Assembly: GCA_018818125.1 (NCBI GenBank)
Contig: JAHISQ010000191.1
Span: 1 to 64,000 of the forward strand
DNA length: 64,000 nucleotides
Direction of reading: 5' to 3'
DNA from: Candidatus Rifleibacteriota bacterium
GTDB taxonomy: Bacteria > Muiribacteriota > Ozemobacteria > Ozemobacterales > Ozemobacteraceae
Part shown: positions 7,563 to 16,388 of the stretch, in pieces
Position numbering within the stretch: the stretch's first letter is position 1
Layout: each line of letters begins with the position of its first letter
Notes under the pieces: generated by a model
The model's input: only the letters and a program-made list of their open reading frames with translations
Told to the model about the DNA's origin: nothing
The model's database searches: none
Program-made: the position numbers and the translations under genes

Positions 7563-8703
7563 GGACTTTCTCCTTAAGCATCTGCTTTTCTTCGCAGGTT
7601 GTTGAACTGGCAAAGGTTACGACAAGATTGGTGCCATCTGTTTCGTTAGATGTGAATGCAATATCTCCCCCAAGAGTTTTGGCCATAAGGCGGGCGGAAA
7701 ATGTACCCAAACCAGTACCGCCTTCCTTGCCGTGTGTGGAATATTTTTCGAAAAAGCGGTGCTGAATTTGCGAGGGAATGCACCCCATATTTTTTATGGA
7801 AATCGAAAGTTGCGGCGAAGCAGAAAAAGCGACCGTGATTTCCTTCCCTTCCGGTGATGCCTCAATAGCGTTTTTTATCAAATTAGAAAAAATTGAGAAA
7901 AACAGGTGTTCTTCGCCCAATACTTCGACCACATCATTCTGGCTTACTGGTTGTTGTTCAAGCAACATTTTGCACGCAATTTTTTTGTTAGCTGCTGAAG
8001 ATTTAAGTGTTGCGAAAACCTCACTAACGATCTTTACCAGATTTACCCTTGCCATCTCTGGTTGATAAGTTCCCCGTTCCATTTTGTAAAGGTCAAGTGA
8101 TCTGTGGATCATTTCCATCAGGCGATGAGCAGACAGAGACAAGAAGCCCAGTAATTCAATCTGATCTGGTGTCAGGTTTTTTTCTGCCATCAACATTTCA
8201 GGAATGTTTAAAATGACAGTCATGGGGCCTTTTAAATCGTGCCTGGAGATTTGTTCGACCACTTCACGCAAGTCGAGATTTTCCTGGAGAATCTCGTTTT
8301 GTTTTTTTAGTTCACGGTGGGCGGTACATAGACTGAGATGAGTATTAACGCGGGCCTGGACTTCCTCGAACTGGAAGGGTTTGGTCACATAATCAACACC
8401 CCCGACGGAAAAGCCACGGACTTTATCGTTGGTATCGTTCAGGGCGCTGATGAAAATCACTGGAATTTCCTTCAACTTCTCATCGGCCTTCAGACGCTCG
8501 CAAACCTCGAAGCCGTTCATTTCCGGCATGTTGATGTCCAGCAGAATAAGGTCTGGCGGTTTGCGGCTGGCAGCGGCCAAAGCCAGCCGACCACTTGGAA
8601 AAGCTGCCACCTGGTAGCCGGTATCATGAAGCATCTGCTGCAACAAATGCAGGTTGGCGGGAGTATCATCCACTACCATGATAAAGCCTTGATTTTCAAG
8701 CAT
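7543..8703 (-). CDS. REC-histidine kinase hybrid
   Basis: The 386-residue protein (ATG at 8703 with AAAGGTGA upstream; GTG at 8712 is an alternative) has an N-terminal receiver (DLILLDINMPEMNG, YVTKPF), a coiled-coil linker (130-150), a HisKA-like helix with SRHDLKGPMTVI (His in HDLKGP) and an ATPase domain (FSNLIKNAIEAS, GGTGLGTFSARL). The layout REC-kinase is typical of cytoplasmic relay proteins that receive phosphate or are tuned by another kinase. It sits in the leftward cluster 92 nt after the giant kinase remnant. Confidence 0.88.
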   Translation of the reverse strand: MLENQGFIMVVDDTPANLHLLQQMLHDTGYQVAAFPSGRLALAAASRKPPDLILLDINMPEMNGFEVCERLKADEKLKEIPVIFISALNDTNDKVRGFSVGGVDYVTKPFQFEEVQARVNTHLSLCTAHRELKKQNEILQENLDLREVVEQISRHDLKGPMTVILNIPEMLMAEKNLTPDQIELLGFLSLSAHRLMEMIHRSLDLYKMERGTYQPEMARVNLVKIVSEVFATLKSSAANKKIACKMLLEQQPVSQNDVVEVLGEEHLFFSIFSNLIKNAIEASPEGKEITVAFSASPQLSISIKNMGCIPSQIQHRFFEKYSTHGKEGGTGLGTFSARLMAKTLGGDIAFTSNETDGTNLVVTFASSTTCEEKQMLKEKVHENTCS

Positions 8704-8795
8704 AGAAATCACCTTTCATTTTGTATTCCTTTATCTGTCAGTCTCTGCCATATTTCGGCAAAATCGGATTGAATAGCTGTGGGCGCTCAAGCGAT

Positions 8796-11321
8796 TTAGC
8801 CTTTTTTTCCTTCATTTGAAAGCAGAGCAGCAAGAGTTTCGTAATCGAATCGGTTGGCCAGGTCTTGCAGACCTGAAGCAGTGACACTGTCAATTTTGGC
8901 CACCCTGATGATCAACTCCGTCAGACCAACCATGTCGCCATCAGCAACAGCTTGCCGCATCGACACCAGAAGGTCGTGCGGAAGAGCGGATACTGTCTCT
9001 GGCACAATGGGGGCAGGTTGCGAATGGGTGTGGCTTTGGGCGGGTTTGTCGGCAAAGACGTAGTGCAAATCCAGCAGTTTGCTGATTTCCGCGAAGAGTT
9101 CTTCGGGGCGGAACGGTTTTCGCAAAAAGGCATCGGCGCCGACTTTCATCACCTGTTCTTTGTTATCCTCAAAAGCGCTGGCGGTGACCGCGATTATGGG
9201 GATTGCCCGGCCGGCATCGGTAGTTCGCAGCCGTTGAATGGCCTCATAGCCGTCCATAACCGGCATACGCATATCCATGAGAACAACGTGCGGCAACCAG
9301 GTCTTGAAGATATCAAGAGCCTCGGCACCGTTGGCAGCATCCTGAACTTCGAAACCTACCGGACCAAGCAAACGGACAATCAGCTCGCGATTTTCCGGAA
9401 TGTCATCCGCAACCAGTACCCGACACGGACCAGTGCCAGGTCGCAGCCCGATAACCTGTTTTGATATCGGGTTTACGCTCTCGGCAACTGATTCGACAGC
9501 TTCGAGCAAGACATTAAACCGAAAGCAACTGCCTTTTCCAGGTTGACTCGTGAAGGTGATATCACCAGCCATCAAACGGGCAAAACCACGACTGATAGCC
9601 AGGCCAAGACCGGTGCCGCCGACTTTTAACCCGGCGCCAGCCTGCTGGAAGGTGCCAAAAATTTTGGGAATGTCCTCGTCGGCAATTCCCGGACCGGTAT
9701 CTTCCACTTCGCCGATCAGACGGAAAGGCCCTGTGCCCGTCCAGGGCTGGTCATCGACTGAATCGCTGCGCAGGCGCACAGAGACCCCGCCGGTGACAGT
9801 AAACTTGATGGCATTTCCCATCAGGTTAATCAGGATCTGCCGCAATTTGTTCTCGTCGGCAAGCACATGACCTGGCAGATTGTCATCACATTCCATGAGT
9901 AACTGCAAACCCTTGCCGGCAGCACGCGAGTTGAACATCATTTTCAGGTCAGCGAGAAGGTTGCGCAAACTGAGAGTCGACAGGTTAAGAGTGGCTTGAC
10001 CGGCCTCAATCTTGGAAATATCCAGAATATCATCGATCAGAGTCAGCAGGTGGTTACCGCTGCGAATGATGGTCTGAACGTGACCAGCCTGTGTGGCTTT
10101 GAGTGCGGGGTCGCGTGCCAAAACTTGAGCGAACCCCAGAATGGCATTCATCGGGGTGCGGATCTCATGACTCATGTTGGAAAGAAATGCGCTCTTGGCC
10201 AGGTTGGCCCTGTCTGCGGCCGCTTTCGCTTTTTCCAGTTCGATATTTTTGAGTTTAAGAGTCTCTTCGAACTGTTTGCGTTCGGTAATATCTGCCATGG
10301 TGCCGATCACCCGAAAGACCTTATCTTCGCCGTCGGCAAAGGACATACCGCGATCAAGGATGTAGCGGTAGCCATCGTCTTTACGGAGATACCGGTACTC
10401 GATTTTGTAAGAGCCAGGAGCCTTTGTCGCCCCGACTATCTGGGGAAGAACTCGTTCCCGGTCATCGGGATGAATGCCAGCCAGCCATTGTTCAAAGGGC
10501 AGTTGAAACTCGGCCGGGGAATATTCGAGAACTTCCTCGATCGCCCCGGCGTGTATGGTTTGTCCGGTTAAAACATCCAGTTCATACACGATCTGACCGG
10601 TATTCTCAATGACTACCCGGTAACGTTCTTCGGATTCTTTCAACAGGCCCGTTCTTTCGGCGACCAGATGTTCGAGATTTTCCTGGTGAGCCAGAAGCTC
10701 TGCTTCCATACGCTTCTGCGCGGTGACGTCCTGGAAGGTGCCATGGAGTTCGACCACTTTGCCGTTGGCATCATGCACCGCCTGACCCAATGCGCGGGCC
10801 CAGCCGGTGGTGCCGTCCTGACGGCGATACTCCAGTTCCAGGTCATAGGGCGTTCCAGACCCGACGGCTTGGTCGATTGCGGCTAGCAGGCGATCCCAGC
10901 TCGCAGGCATAAACATTTCCTGAAGTTCTTGAAGGATTGGGGGCGGGAGAGCCGGGTCATGCCCCAATATCCGGTGAATTTCTTCCGACCACCAGATCTT
11001 GCCGGTGGCGGGATTCAATGTCCAGTTGCCGATATGCGCCAACGCCTGTGCGGATCTCAGATTTTTTTCGCTCTGACAAAGTGCTTCTTCGGCCTGGAGA
11101 TGGGCCAGACGGGTGCGCTGGGCTTCGATGCCGTAGGCCAGGTCCATGGCCATTTCTTCCAGGATGACCATTTCAGCCGGATCGAAAGCGTTGGTCTGAG
11201 CAGAAAGAATGCCGATGACGCCGATGGTTGAGCCTGATGAGATCAGGGGGATAGCGACAAGAGAGGCGACACCAAGATTCTTTGAGAATTCTCTCCAGAT
11301 ATCGCATACCGGTTCAGTGAG
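8796..11321 (-). pseudogene. 3' part of IS-split giant hybrid histidine kinase (end of GAF, PAS-PAS-HisKA-HATPase-REC)
   Basis: Once the IS and one target copy are removed, this frame joins directly to the 5' part at 12593-14006 to give a single 1309-codon gene. The part here begins with the second half of a GAF domain (up to about EAQRTRL), followed by two PAS domains (IGNWTLNPATG; VIENTGQIVYELDV), a HisKA domain (AKSAFLSNMSHEIRTPMNAI, phospho-His), an ATPase domain (NLMGNAIKFT, DTGPGI, GGTGLGLAI), a receiver (VLMDMRMPVMDG, LRKPF) and a C-terminal helical tail. An internal ATG at 11171 could still give a 791-residue soluble kinase if transcribed. No other frameshift is seen, so the disruption looks recent. 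Confidence 0.9.
11312..11321. repeat. 10-bp target-site duplication, left copy
   Basis: GTTCAGTGAG directly abuts the left IS end; the same 10 bases follow the right end at 12593-12602. Confidence 0.95.
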
Positions 11322-12592
11322 CAGGGCGAACGCATTAAAATATTTTTACTCTTTGTTGATGCCGCTGTAAGTGGTGACATTATGCCGTTAACACCTTGAA
11401 CAGATATGCTTCATCCCATCCGGCATTCAATCTTTTAGATTTGATGCCGTTTTTAATGGATTTTTCTTTTTTAAGTAAATTAAGAGCAATGTGCCTTAGT
11501 ATTGCAAAATTTTCTGGGGCATTATCTTTCCTTATTCTGCATTTATCCTCTCTAAATGCGACATCTAAGACCCAATGCAATTGGTTTTCGACGTTCCAGT
11601 GTTTTCTTACAGCCTTTGCAAAGGCTTTTACATCATCAAGAGAAGTGCAATAGAACCTAGTTTCGGAGGTTTCTTTTCCATCTATTTTTCTGCAGGAATT
11701 AACCACTCCCACGGCTTTTATTCCTGGCCATTGTTCAGCTTTTTTGCTCCAGCTTAAATCAGTAATCAGGTGGTAATGCCTAGTTTCTATTCTTCCGTGG
11801 CCTTTTTCTGTTGTTTTTATTTTGTTTTGCTGTACAGAGTCAAAGTTGCTTCCAACAGCGTCTTTACAATATTCAATGACTTCCTGATGAAACCCGCTTT
11901 GATTTCCTTTGAGTGCTAATACATAGTCTGCGCCCTTATCCATGATTTTGGCGGCATGGTCTTTTTGGCAGCCCATAGCATCCATTGTCACAATACAATC
12001 TGTTAAATCAAGCAGTTCAAGAAGCTTTGGAACAGCAGTAATCTCATTTGATTTTTCATCAACCTTGGTTTGAGCTAAGACACAGCCATTACTTGAGCTC
12101 CAAGCACTGACCATATGGATTGCAGCCTTAGAAGAAGCCGTATCGAAAGAATTTCTAAGCGTTTTACCATCGATTGATATGATGTCAGAATCAACAGAAT
12201 CTTTTAAGTAATCAAGCCAGCTTATAAAGCATTTTTGGAACTCGGTTGGCTCAAGTCTGGCAAAGACACGGGCAAAAGTATCATGTGAAGGAATCCCATT
12301 GGGTAAATCCAAAAAAGTTTTGAACCACTTCTTTTTTGATTTCCCAAACAACTCTATTTCTGACCATTCTTCAGCACCACAAATCGCGGCACATATAGAG
12401 ATAACAAGAATGTCTGTCAAAGAATGAAGCTTCTTTCGGTCCAAACGAGGATCAGTAACAGAAGAAAAGTGCTGTATCAAGGTTTTTATATGGGTCTTAG
12501 CTGACAAGGGATACCTCTTTATTGAGCTGATTTTACCCCTCTTAACATGGCTGGAAAAAAAGTACAACCATTTTTTTAATGCGTTCGCCCTG
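11322..12592 (-). mobile_element. ISAs1-family insertion sequence
   Basis: The element is 1271 bp. Its ends are inverted repeats starting CAGGGCGAACGCATTAAAA (11322-11340 and reverse complement ending 12592). The 10-bp sequence GTTCAGTGAG flanks it on both sides (11312-11321 and 12593-12602), a direct target duplication of the length usual in the family. It carries one transposase gene. It lies inside the GAF domain of a large hybrid kinase gene. Both ends and the transposase look intact, so it may still be active. Confidence 0.96.
11380..12507 (-). CDS. ISAs1-family transposase (DDE)
   Basis: The family signature is clear: an N-terminal block SVTDPRLDRKKLHSLTDILV and ICGAEEWSEIE, first catalytic Asp in IISIDGKTLRNS, second Asp in CIVTMDAMGCQKDHA, and Glu in the region WNVENQLHWVLDVAF. 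There is no ATG near the N-terminus. I prefer the TTG at 12507, which has GAGG six nt upstream and gives 375 residues, the usual size; the frame extends to a TTG at 12567. It ends 58 nt before the left IS end. Codon use (A/T-rich third positions) is clearly different from the host kinase around it, which fits a recent arrival. Confidence 0.95.
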   Translation of the reverse strand: MSAKTHIKTLIQHFSSVTDPRLDRKKLHSLTDILVISICAAICGAEEWSEIELFGKSKKKWFKTFLDLPNGIPSHDTFARVFARLEPTEFQKCFISWLDYLKDSVDSDIISIDGKTLRNSFDTASSKAAIHMVSAWSSSNGCVLAQTKVDEKSNEITAVPKLLELLDLTDCIVTMDAMGCQKDHAAKIMDKGADYVLALKGNQSGFHQEVIEYCKDAVGSNFDSVQQNKIKTTEKGHGRIETRHYHLITDLSWSKKAEQWPGIKAVGVVNSCRKIDGKETSETRFYCTSLDDVKAFAKAVRKHWNVENQLHWVLDVAFREDKCRIRKDNAPENFAILRHIALNLLKKEKSIKNGIKSKRLNAGWDEAYLFKVLTA

Positions 12593-12602
12593 GTTCAGTG
12601 AG
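12593..12602. repeat. 10-bp target-site duplication, right copy
   Basis: GTTCAGTGAG directly after the right IS end, matching 11312-11321. Confidence 0.95.
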
Positions 12603-14006
12603 AACATCATTGACAATCACGTGCCGACCGCCTCTAATGGCCATTCCTAATGGCCGATCAGCTACTTCTGCTTCGGCCCAGCTCAGGTCGATGGTTTTCA
12701 GTTGATCTTCTTCAAAGCCCCTTTGAGCAACGGGTCGAATGGATTGCGTGGCATCATTCTCCGGGTAACCGACAAGGCAACACTGGTAACCACCAATTTT
12801 AATCAGCAGATCAGTCATGGTTTCGAGAAGGTGGGTTTCGGATTCGGCACGGATGAGAGTCTGATTCCAGTCGCTGAGCATGCGCAAAAGGCGGTTCGAT
12901 TTTCGCAGATCTTCGGTCTGTTCCCGGACGCGGATCTCGAGGTCGGTTTTCATTTGTTCTACGACCTGAAGGGCCTGGTTGCGGCTCCTCACGATTCTGG
13001 AGGCTTCAGCAAGAAGGCAACTGATAAGAAAACCGAGAAACAGAATATAAAGGGGTTTGGAAGAATCGCTGGCGAGATCAAAAGAGGGCATGGAAATGAG
13101 CTTTATCGTCCAAGTCCGGCCGTAGACGGGAATTTTTTCGATCGCTACAAAACTGGGCACGTAGGCAGCGCTGAGCTTTTCCGATTCCGGGTCAGTGCTC
13201 GATTCATAGGCCAGACAAGCCGGATCGGATTCATCACCATCGTAGACAGAGATACCAACCCAATTTTTCTTTGCTAAATCCAGGGCATTCAGAAAGTCCC
13301 CAAAGCGGATCGGGGAGTAGGCAAAGCCTGTCAGCATCTGGCGACGGTCATTTAGAGTCGCTGAAGCGGTGTTCCCTGAGTAGAGCGGGTGATAAATCAA
13401 AAACCCGGCTTGAGCTATTTCATCAGGTTTTTCTTGAACGAGGGTTACTTTGCCTGAAACAGTTGTTGTCCCTTCGTCCCGCGCTTTTTCCATGGCGGCT
13501 CTGCGTGTCGGCTCGGAGAACATGTCATAGCCGAAAGCCCGAAGATTCCGGTCATGGAAGGGTTCAAGATATATAATCGGAAAGTATTCCGCTCTTTCCC
13601 CTTCCGGTTTGACCGTATAGGTGGCAAAGCCTTCAGCCTGAATATTCTGAACATGTGAGGCCAGATCGGCAGCAGAGACCCTCTGGGCGAACCCTAAACC
13701 TTGTAAGCCGGTGAGGTCTTTTCCTCTGTAGAGACTATTGATATAGCTGCGCCATTCAGCCCGACTGACCTTAGAACCGGCTGCAAACAAGCCATCACAA
13801 CCATGTAACAGGGTTTCAATATCTTTTATCTCTTCATGTATTCGAGCCGTGACCAGAGAGACCCGGTTTTGAAATCTGGCTTTGCGAATCGTATGGTTAT
13901 CGACACTGGCTGTGTGCCAAAGCCAGAGGGTCACGGCGAAAGAAACGATGAAGACCAGCCATGGTGGCACGCACATTTCAATGCGGCTTTTTTTAAAATC
14001 CATCAT
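12593..14006 (-). pseudogene. 5' part of IS-split giant hybrid histidine kinase (TM-CHASE-TM-coil-start of GAF)
   Basis: This part has a first membrane helix (about residues 14-32), an extracytoplasmic CHASE domain (about 50-270; GLQGLGFAQRV, YFPIIYLEP, FGYDM), a second membrane helix (about 315-335), a coiled coil (345-385) and the first half of a GAF domain, broken by the IS after VIVNDVLTEP. Read on its own it ends a few codons inside the IS (stop at 12576). Because sensing and kinase halves are now apart, signalling through the CHASE domain should be lost unless the IS excises. It is the first gene of the leftward signalling cluster; an old TetR promoter/operator copy lies about 200 bp upstream. 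Confidence 0.92.
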
Positions 14007-14324
14007 TGTGGTAGCCCCTTATCGCGATTTGTAAGATAATCAGGTCGCTGAAGAGAGGTAAACGATGATGTTGTCAGTTAGTAACCGAGCTCTCATAGTA
14101 ACCTCATGCCATATTTTTTTTCTGATTTGTAGCCATGATAACACATTTTCTTTTTGCTTCTCTCTTTGGTCATTAAATAATTCCATATAAAAATAAAGAC
14201 TGACTCGTCAGTCAGTTTTAGCACCGTCGCCACAAAAAGTCAGACCAGCAATGTCGTTTAGAATTTAGTGACGTTAAGTAGCAAGTCTGGTAGAATGGAT
14301 TCGTAGATGTATCCGGAGACAACA
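14007..14324. other. Intergenic region between the kinase cluster and DUF2442 gene
   Basis: This 318-bp stretch has no supported gene. It holds the tetR-region copy at 14148-14242 and, at 14093-14173 (minus), a 26-codon remnant frame starting from the copied tetR ATG. A GGAG Shine-Dalgarno at 14314-14317 belongs to the DUF2442 gene. Nothing else is evident. Confidence 0.7.
14168..14242 (-). repeat. Second copy of the tetR promoter/operator/start region
   Basis: These 75 bp match 3681-3755 at 72 positions without gaps; weaker similarity extends left to about 14148. It keeps the -10 TAAAAC, a near-perfect operator (GACTGACGAGTCAGTC on the minus strand, 14198-14213) and the tetR start codon with its first 9 codons recognisable (MTKERSKKK), after which the frame diverges and stops at 14093. 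The -35 is CTGACT instead of TTGACT. It points left to the kinase cluster starting at 14006. Confidence 0.88.
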
Positions 14325-14588
14325 ATGCCAATAATTTTCGAGAAGGACGGTTTTATCATCATTCAGATGAATGGCGGTATAGAAATTAAGTTCCCTATAA
14401 GTCAGAACAAACGTTTGGTTGCCGGAACTGAAAAGCAATTGAATCACATCGAGATTTCTCCCTATGGCCTACACTGGCCTGAACTCGACGAAGATCTTTC
14501 CTTCAAAGGCTTGTCTGAAGGAGATTTCGGACAATATACCGGAAGTCCAACCAATCGCTGCAACAAAAGAATATCTTCCCGAACATGA
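14325..14588 (+). CDS. DUF2442 family small protein
   Basis: The ATG at 14325 follows GGAGACAACA and starts MPIIFEKDGFIIIQM. The family block is strong: GIEIKFPISQN, then LNHIEISPYGLHWPELDEDL and FKGL. It is 87 residues, near the usual length. Members often stand next to a DUF4160 partner in toxin-antitoxin-like pairs, but no DUF4160 reading frame is present upstream; that place holds the tetR-region copy. Function is unknown. It belongs to a small accessory patch with hicAB. Confidence 0.8.
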   Translation: MPIIFEKDGFIIIQMNGGIEIKFPISQNKRLVAGTEKQLNHIEISPYGLHWPELDEDLSFKGLSEGDFGQYTGSPTNRCNKRISSRT

Positions 14589-14753
14589 CTTTTTTGCCAG
14601 GATCCTCTCGCAATCTCGCTTCAAGCAAAAACGATTCATGCCGTTTCCATCAAAAAGTCTAATATCATTGCAATCCGAATATGAGTTTAGCAGTTTGAAA
14701 AAAAAATGAAAAATCCTCTGTCTTTTCACCGGAAATATGTTTTAGAAAATATT

Positions 14754-15158
14754 TCATGCGTTCTTTTTCTGATAAAGGCCGATCAGGGATTCTTGCAGAA
14801 CTTTTGAGAAATTGATGTTGTTGTCTTCGGCAAAAGTGTTCAGCCATGCCGGGATAGTAAGGTTCTTGCGAACGGCTTTGTTGCCATATTTCTCGGCGTA
14901 TGCTGCCATGTCGAGCACCAGCATGCTGACGAAACCGCTAGATTCTGGAATTATATCCTTTATGCCGCTGGCCTTTGGCACTGGTTTGCCGTCTTCCAGT
15001 TCGGTGAGAACCCAGCCAGAAGCTGCATCCGTAGCCATATCGACTGCTTCGGCAAGCGAAGAGCCGCCGCTGACGCAACCCGGCAGATCTGGCACTTCCA
15101 CCGCATAGTCTCCGGTTTTCTTATCGAGATAAAAACATGCAGGATATACCAGCTTCAT
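14754..15158 (-). CDS. hicB: HicB-family antitoxin
   Basis: The 134-residue protein has the partial RNase H-like HicB fold (YPACFYLDKKTGDYAVEVPD, DLPGCVSGGSSLAEAV) and a C-terminal ribbon-helix-helix-like end (RKNLTIPAWLNTFAEDN, FSKVLQESLIGLY) for DNA binding. It should neutralise the HicA toxin encoded 12 nt upstream and bind the operator in the hicA promoter. A GGAAGG Shine-Dalgarno lies before the ATG. Confidence 0.93.
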   Translation of the reverse strand: MKLVYPACFYLDKKTGDYAVEVPDLPGCVSGGSSLAEAVDMATDAASGWVLTELEDGKPVPKASGIKDIIPESSGFVSMLVLDMAAYAEKYGNKAVRKNLTIPAWLNTFAEDNNINFSKVLQESLIGLYQKKNA

Positions 15159-15170
15159 ATTGTCCTTCCT

Positions 15171-15353
15171 TTACTTAAGCCCAGCCTGTCTGAGTATCGA
15201 CTTTACTATTACCGGCGCAATATCGCCAGAATGATGCGGGATTGTCACTTTTCCCGGTTTTCTCGGGTGAACATACTGATAGTGCGAACCCTTGGCTTCT
15301 TTAAAGAGCCAGCCATCATTCAGCAACATTTTTTCTACTTCACGAAATTTCAT
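15171..15353 (-). CDS. hicA: HicA-family mRNA interferase toxin
   Basis: The 60-residue protein has the double-stranded RNA-binding fold of HicA: KFREVEKMLLNDGW, then the catalytic His in KGSHYQYVHP and KVTIPHH, ending with VKSILRQAGL. It is the usual length and looks intact. It is first in the hicA-hicB operon. HicA cleaves mRNA and arrests growth when not bound by HicB. Confidence 0.94.
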   Translation of the reverse strand: MKFREVEKMLLNDGWLFKEAKGSHYQYVHPRKPGKVTIPHHSGDIAPVIVKSILRQAGLK

Positions 15354-15372
15354 TCTAACCCCATCTATTTAT

Positions 15373-15401
15373 ATTATGCGCATAGTGCGCATGAAAGTCA
15401 A
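15373..15401 (-). promoter_or_regulatory. hicAB promoter with operator in the spacer
   Basis: On the minus strand the -35 is TTGACT (15401-15396), the spacer 17 nt and the -10 CATAAT (15378-15373). A perfect inverted repeat ATGCGCA-TAG-TGCGCAT (15376-15392) fills the spacer and touches the -10. A repressor bound here (HicB alone or with HicA) would block RNA polymerase. Confidence 0.8.
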
Positions 15402-15554
15402 GGCGGATGTTTACTTCCCCGAGCTGACTGGTCAAAATATCAAACCATGCTTGTTAATGGCAGGGGCAATCAGGCAACGAAAACTTCTGGTCGCTTTCTG
15501 ATCGCCCGTGATAGAATCGGGCTGGGTTCGAGAGAATCTCACAGGAGGCTGCAA

Positions 15555-16154
15555 ATGAAGCTTCGATCAAGATGGAGTGTTTTCTACCAGGTAATGATTC
15601 TGTTGTCATCATTGGGAATGTGCTTTGGCGCAGGTGGTATGGGTAAGAACCAGGGATTTAGAGACAACCCTGCCGTGAAGGAATTTATGGCTGCCCAGGC
15701 TAAGAAGGGTGAAGAATTCAATGCGCTGGAAGCAAAAGAAGGCAAGGAATTCATGGCCACTCTTATTGGGAAATCAAAAGAAGAAAAGATTGCAGCCATC
15801 AGAACTTTTAAGACCACTCAATATGAAAATAATTGTGACTTTCGTGAAAAAATGTTGGCTGAACGGGATGCTTTCATGGCAGATCTGCAGAGTAAATCGG
15901 GATCTAATTCTGCCGGCGCAAATCCTCAACGTGCAATGATGGAGAGTCGCAAGGCTCAGATGAACACAAAGATAACGAATTTCTTTGCCCAGAAACACGC
16001 AGAAAACATGGCTTATCTGGATGAAGTGCTCAAAGACCCATCGATTGATGGCACCAGTCTCGATAAAGCACTCAGTAGCTTCTTTCAGAAACAGAAAGCT
16101 GACGCCGGAAAATTCATGAACGAACTCCGATCCCAACGGGGCCCAGGATTCTGA
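15555..16154 (+). CDS. Secreted helical protein of unknown function
   Basis: The ATG at 15555 is preceded by AGGAGG at 15543-15548; upstream in-frame codons have no such signal. The 199-residue protein starts with a signal peptide (MKLRSRWSVFYQVMILLSSL, cleavage near CFGAG). The rest is predicted helical, with an imperfect internal repeat around KEFMAAQAKKGEEF and KEGKEFMATLIGKSKEE, very rich in K, E, A, M. There is no cysteine in the mature part except one (ENNCDF). I do not recognise the family. It could be a periplasmic chaperone-like protein of the Spy type, but this is a guess from composition only. Confidence 0.7.
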   Translation: MKLRSRWSVFYQVMILLSSLGMCFGAGGMGKNQGFRDNPAVKEFMAAQAKKGEEFNALEAKEGKEFMATLIGKSKEEKIAAIRTFKTTQYENNCDFREKMLAERDAFMADLQSKSGSNSAGANPQRAMMESRKAQMNTKITNFFAQKHAENMAYLDEVLKDPSIDGTSLDKALSSFFQKQKADAGKFMNELRSQRGPGF

Positions 16155-16185
16155 TTCGAACATGGCACATCAGTCGTCGTCTTAT

Positions 16186-16300
16186 CGTAGATGGTGACGT
16201 TTTCGAAGACTTTCTCGAAAAACAGGCCAAGGCCAACTTCGAGAATAGGTTCTGTTTCATAAAAAAATAAGACTGACTAGTAAGCCAGTTTCAGCGTTCT
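16186..16300 (-). pseudogene. Decayed third copy of the tetR 5' region and operator
   Basis: The sequence TTTTCGAAGACTTTCTCGAA and GGCCAACTTCGAGAAT matches the tetR coding start region (around 3605-3660), then jumps to AAATAAGACTGACTAG, matching the operator at 3704-3720 with the start codon region missing. The operator is broken in its right half (GTAAGCC). It has no promoter. It is on the same strand as tetR and lies about 2 kb from copy 2. Confidence 0.72.
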
Positions 16301-16388
16301 CAGATGATTTTGTCAGTAACACTCTCTATGCAAGGCTTTGTTATGTGGTACGATATTCAAACATATTAAAGAATCGAGAGGTCGAATT

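Noticed and set aside
12630..12660. CTCTAATGGCCATTCCTAATGG, similar to one arm of the repeat
   Set aside because: It encodes a normal part of the GAF domain and the second arm does not pair.
14469..14729. 86-codon minus-strand frame
   Set aside because: Overlaps the DUF2442 gene and has no start signal or known motif.
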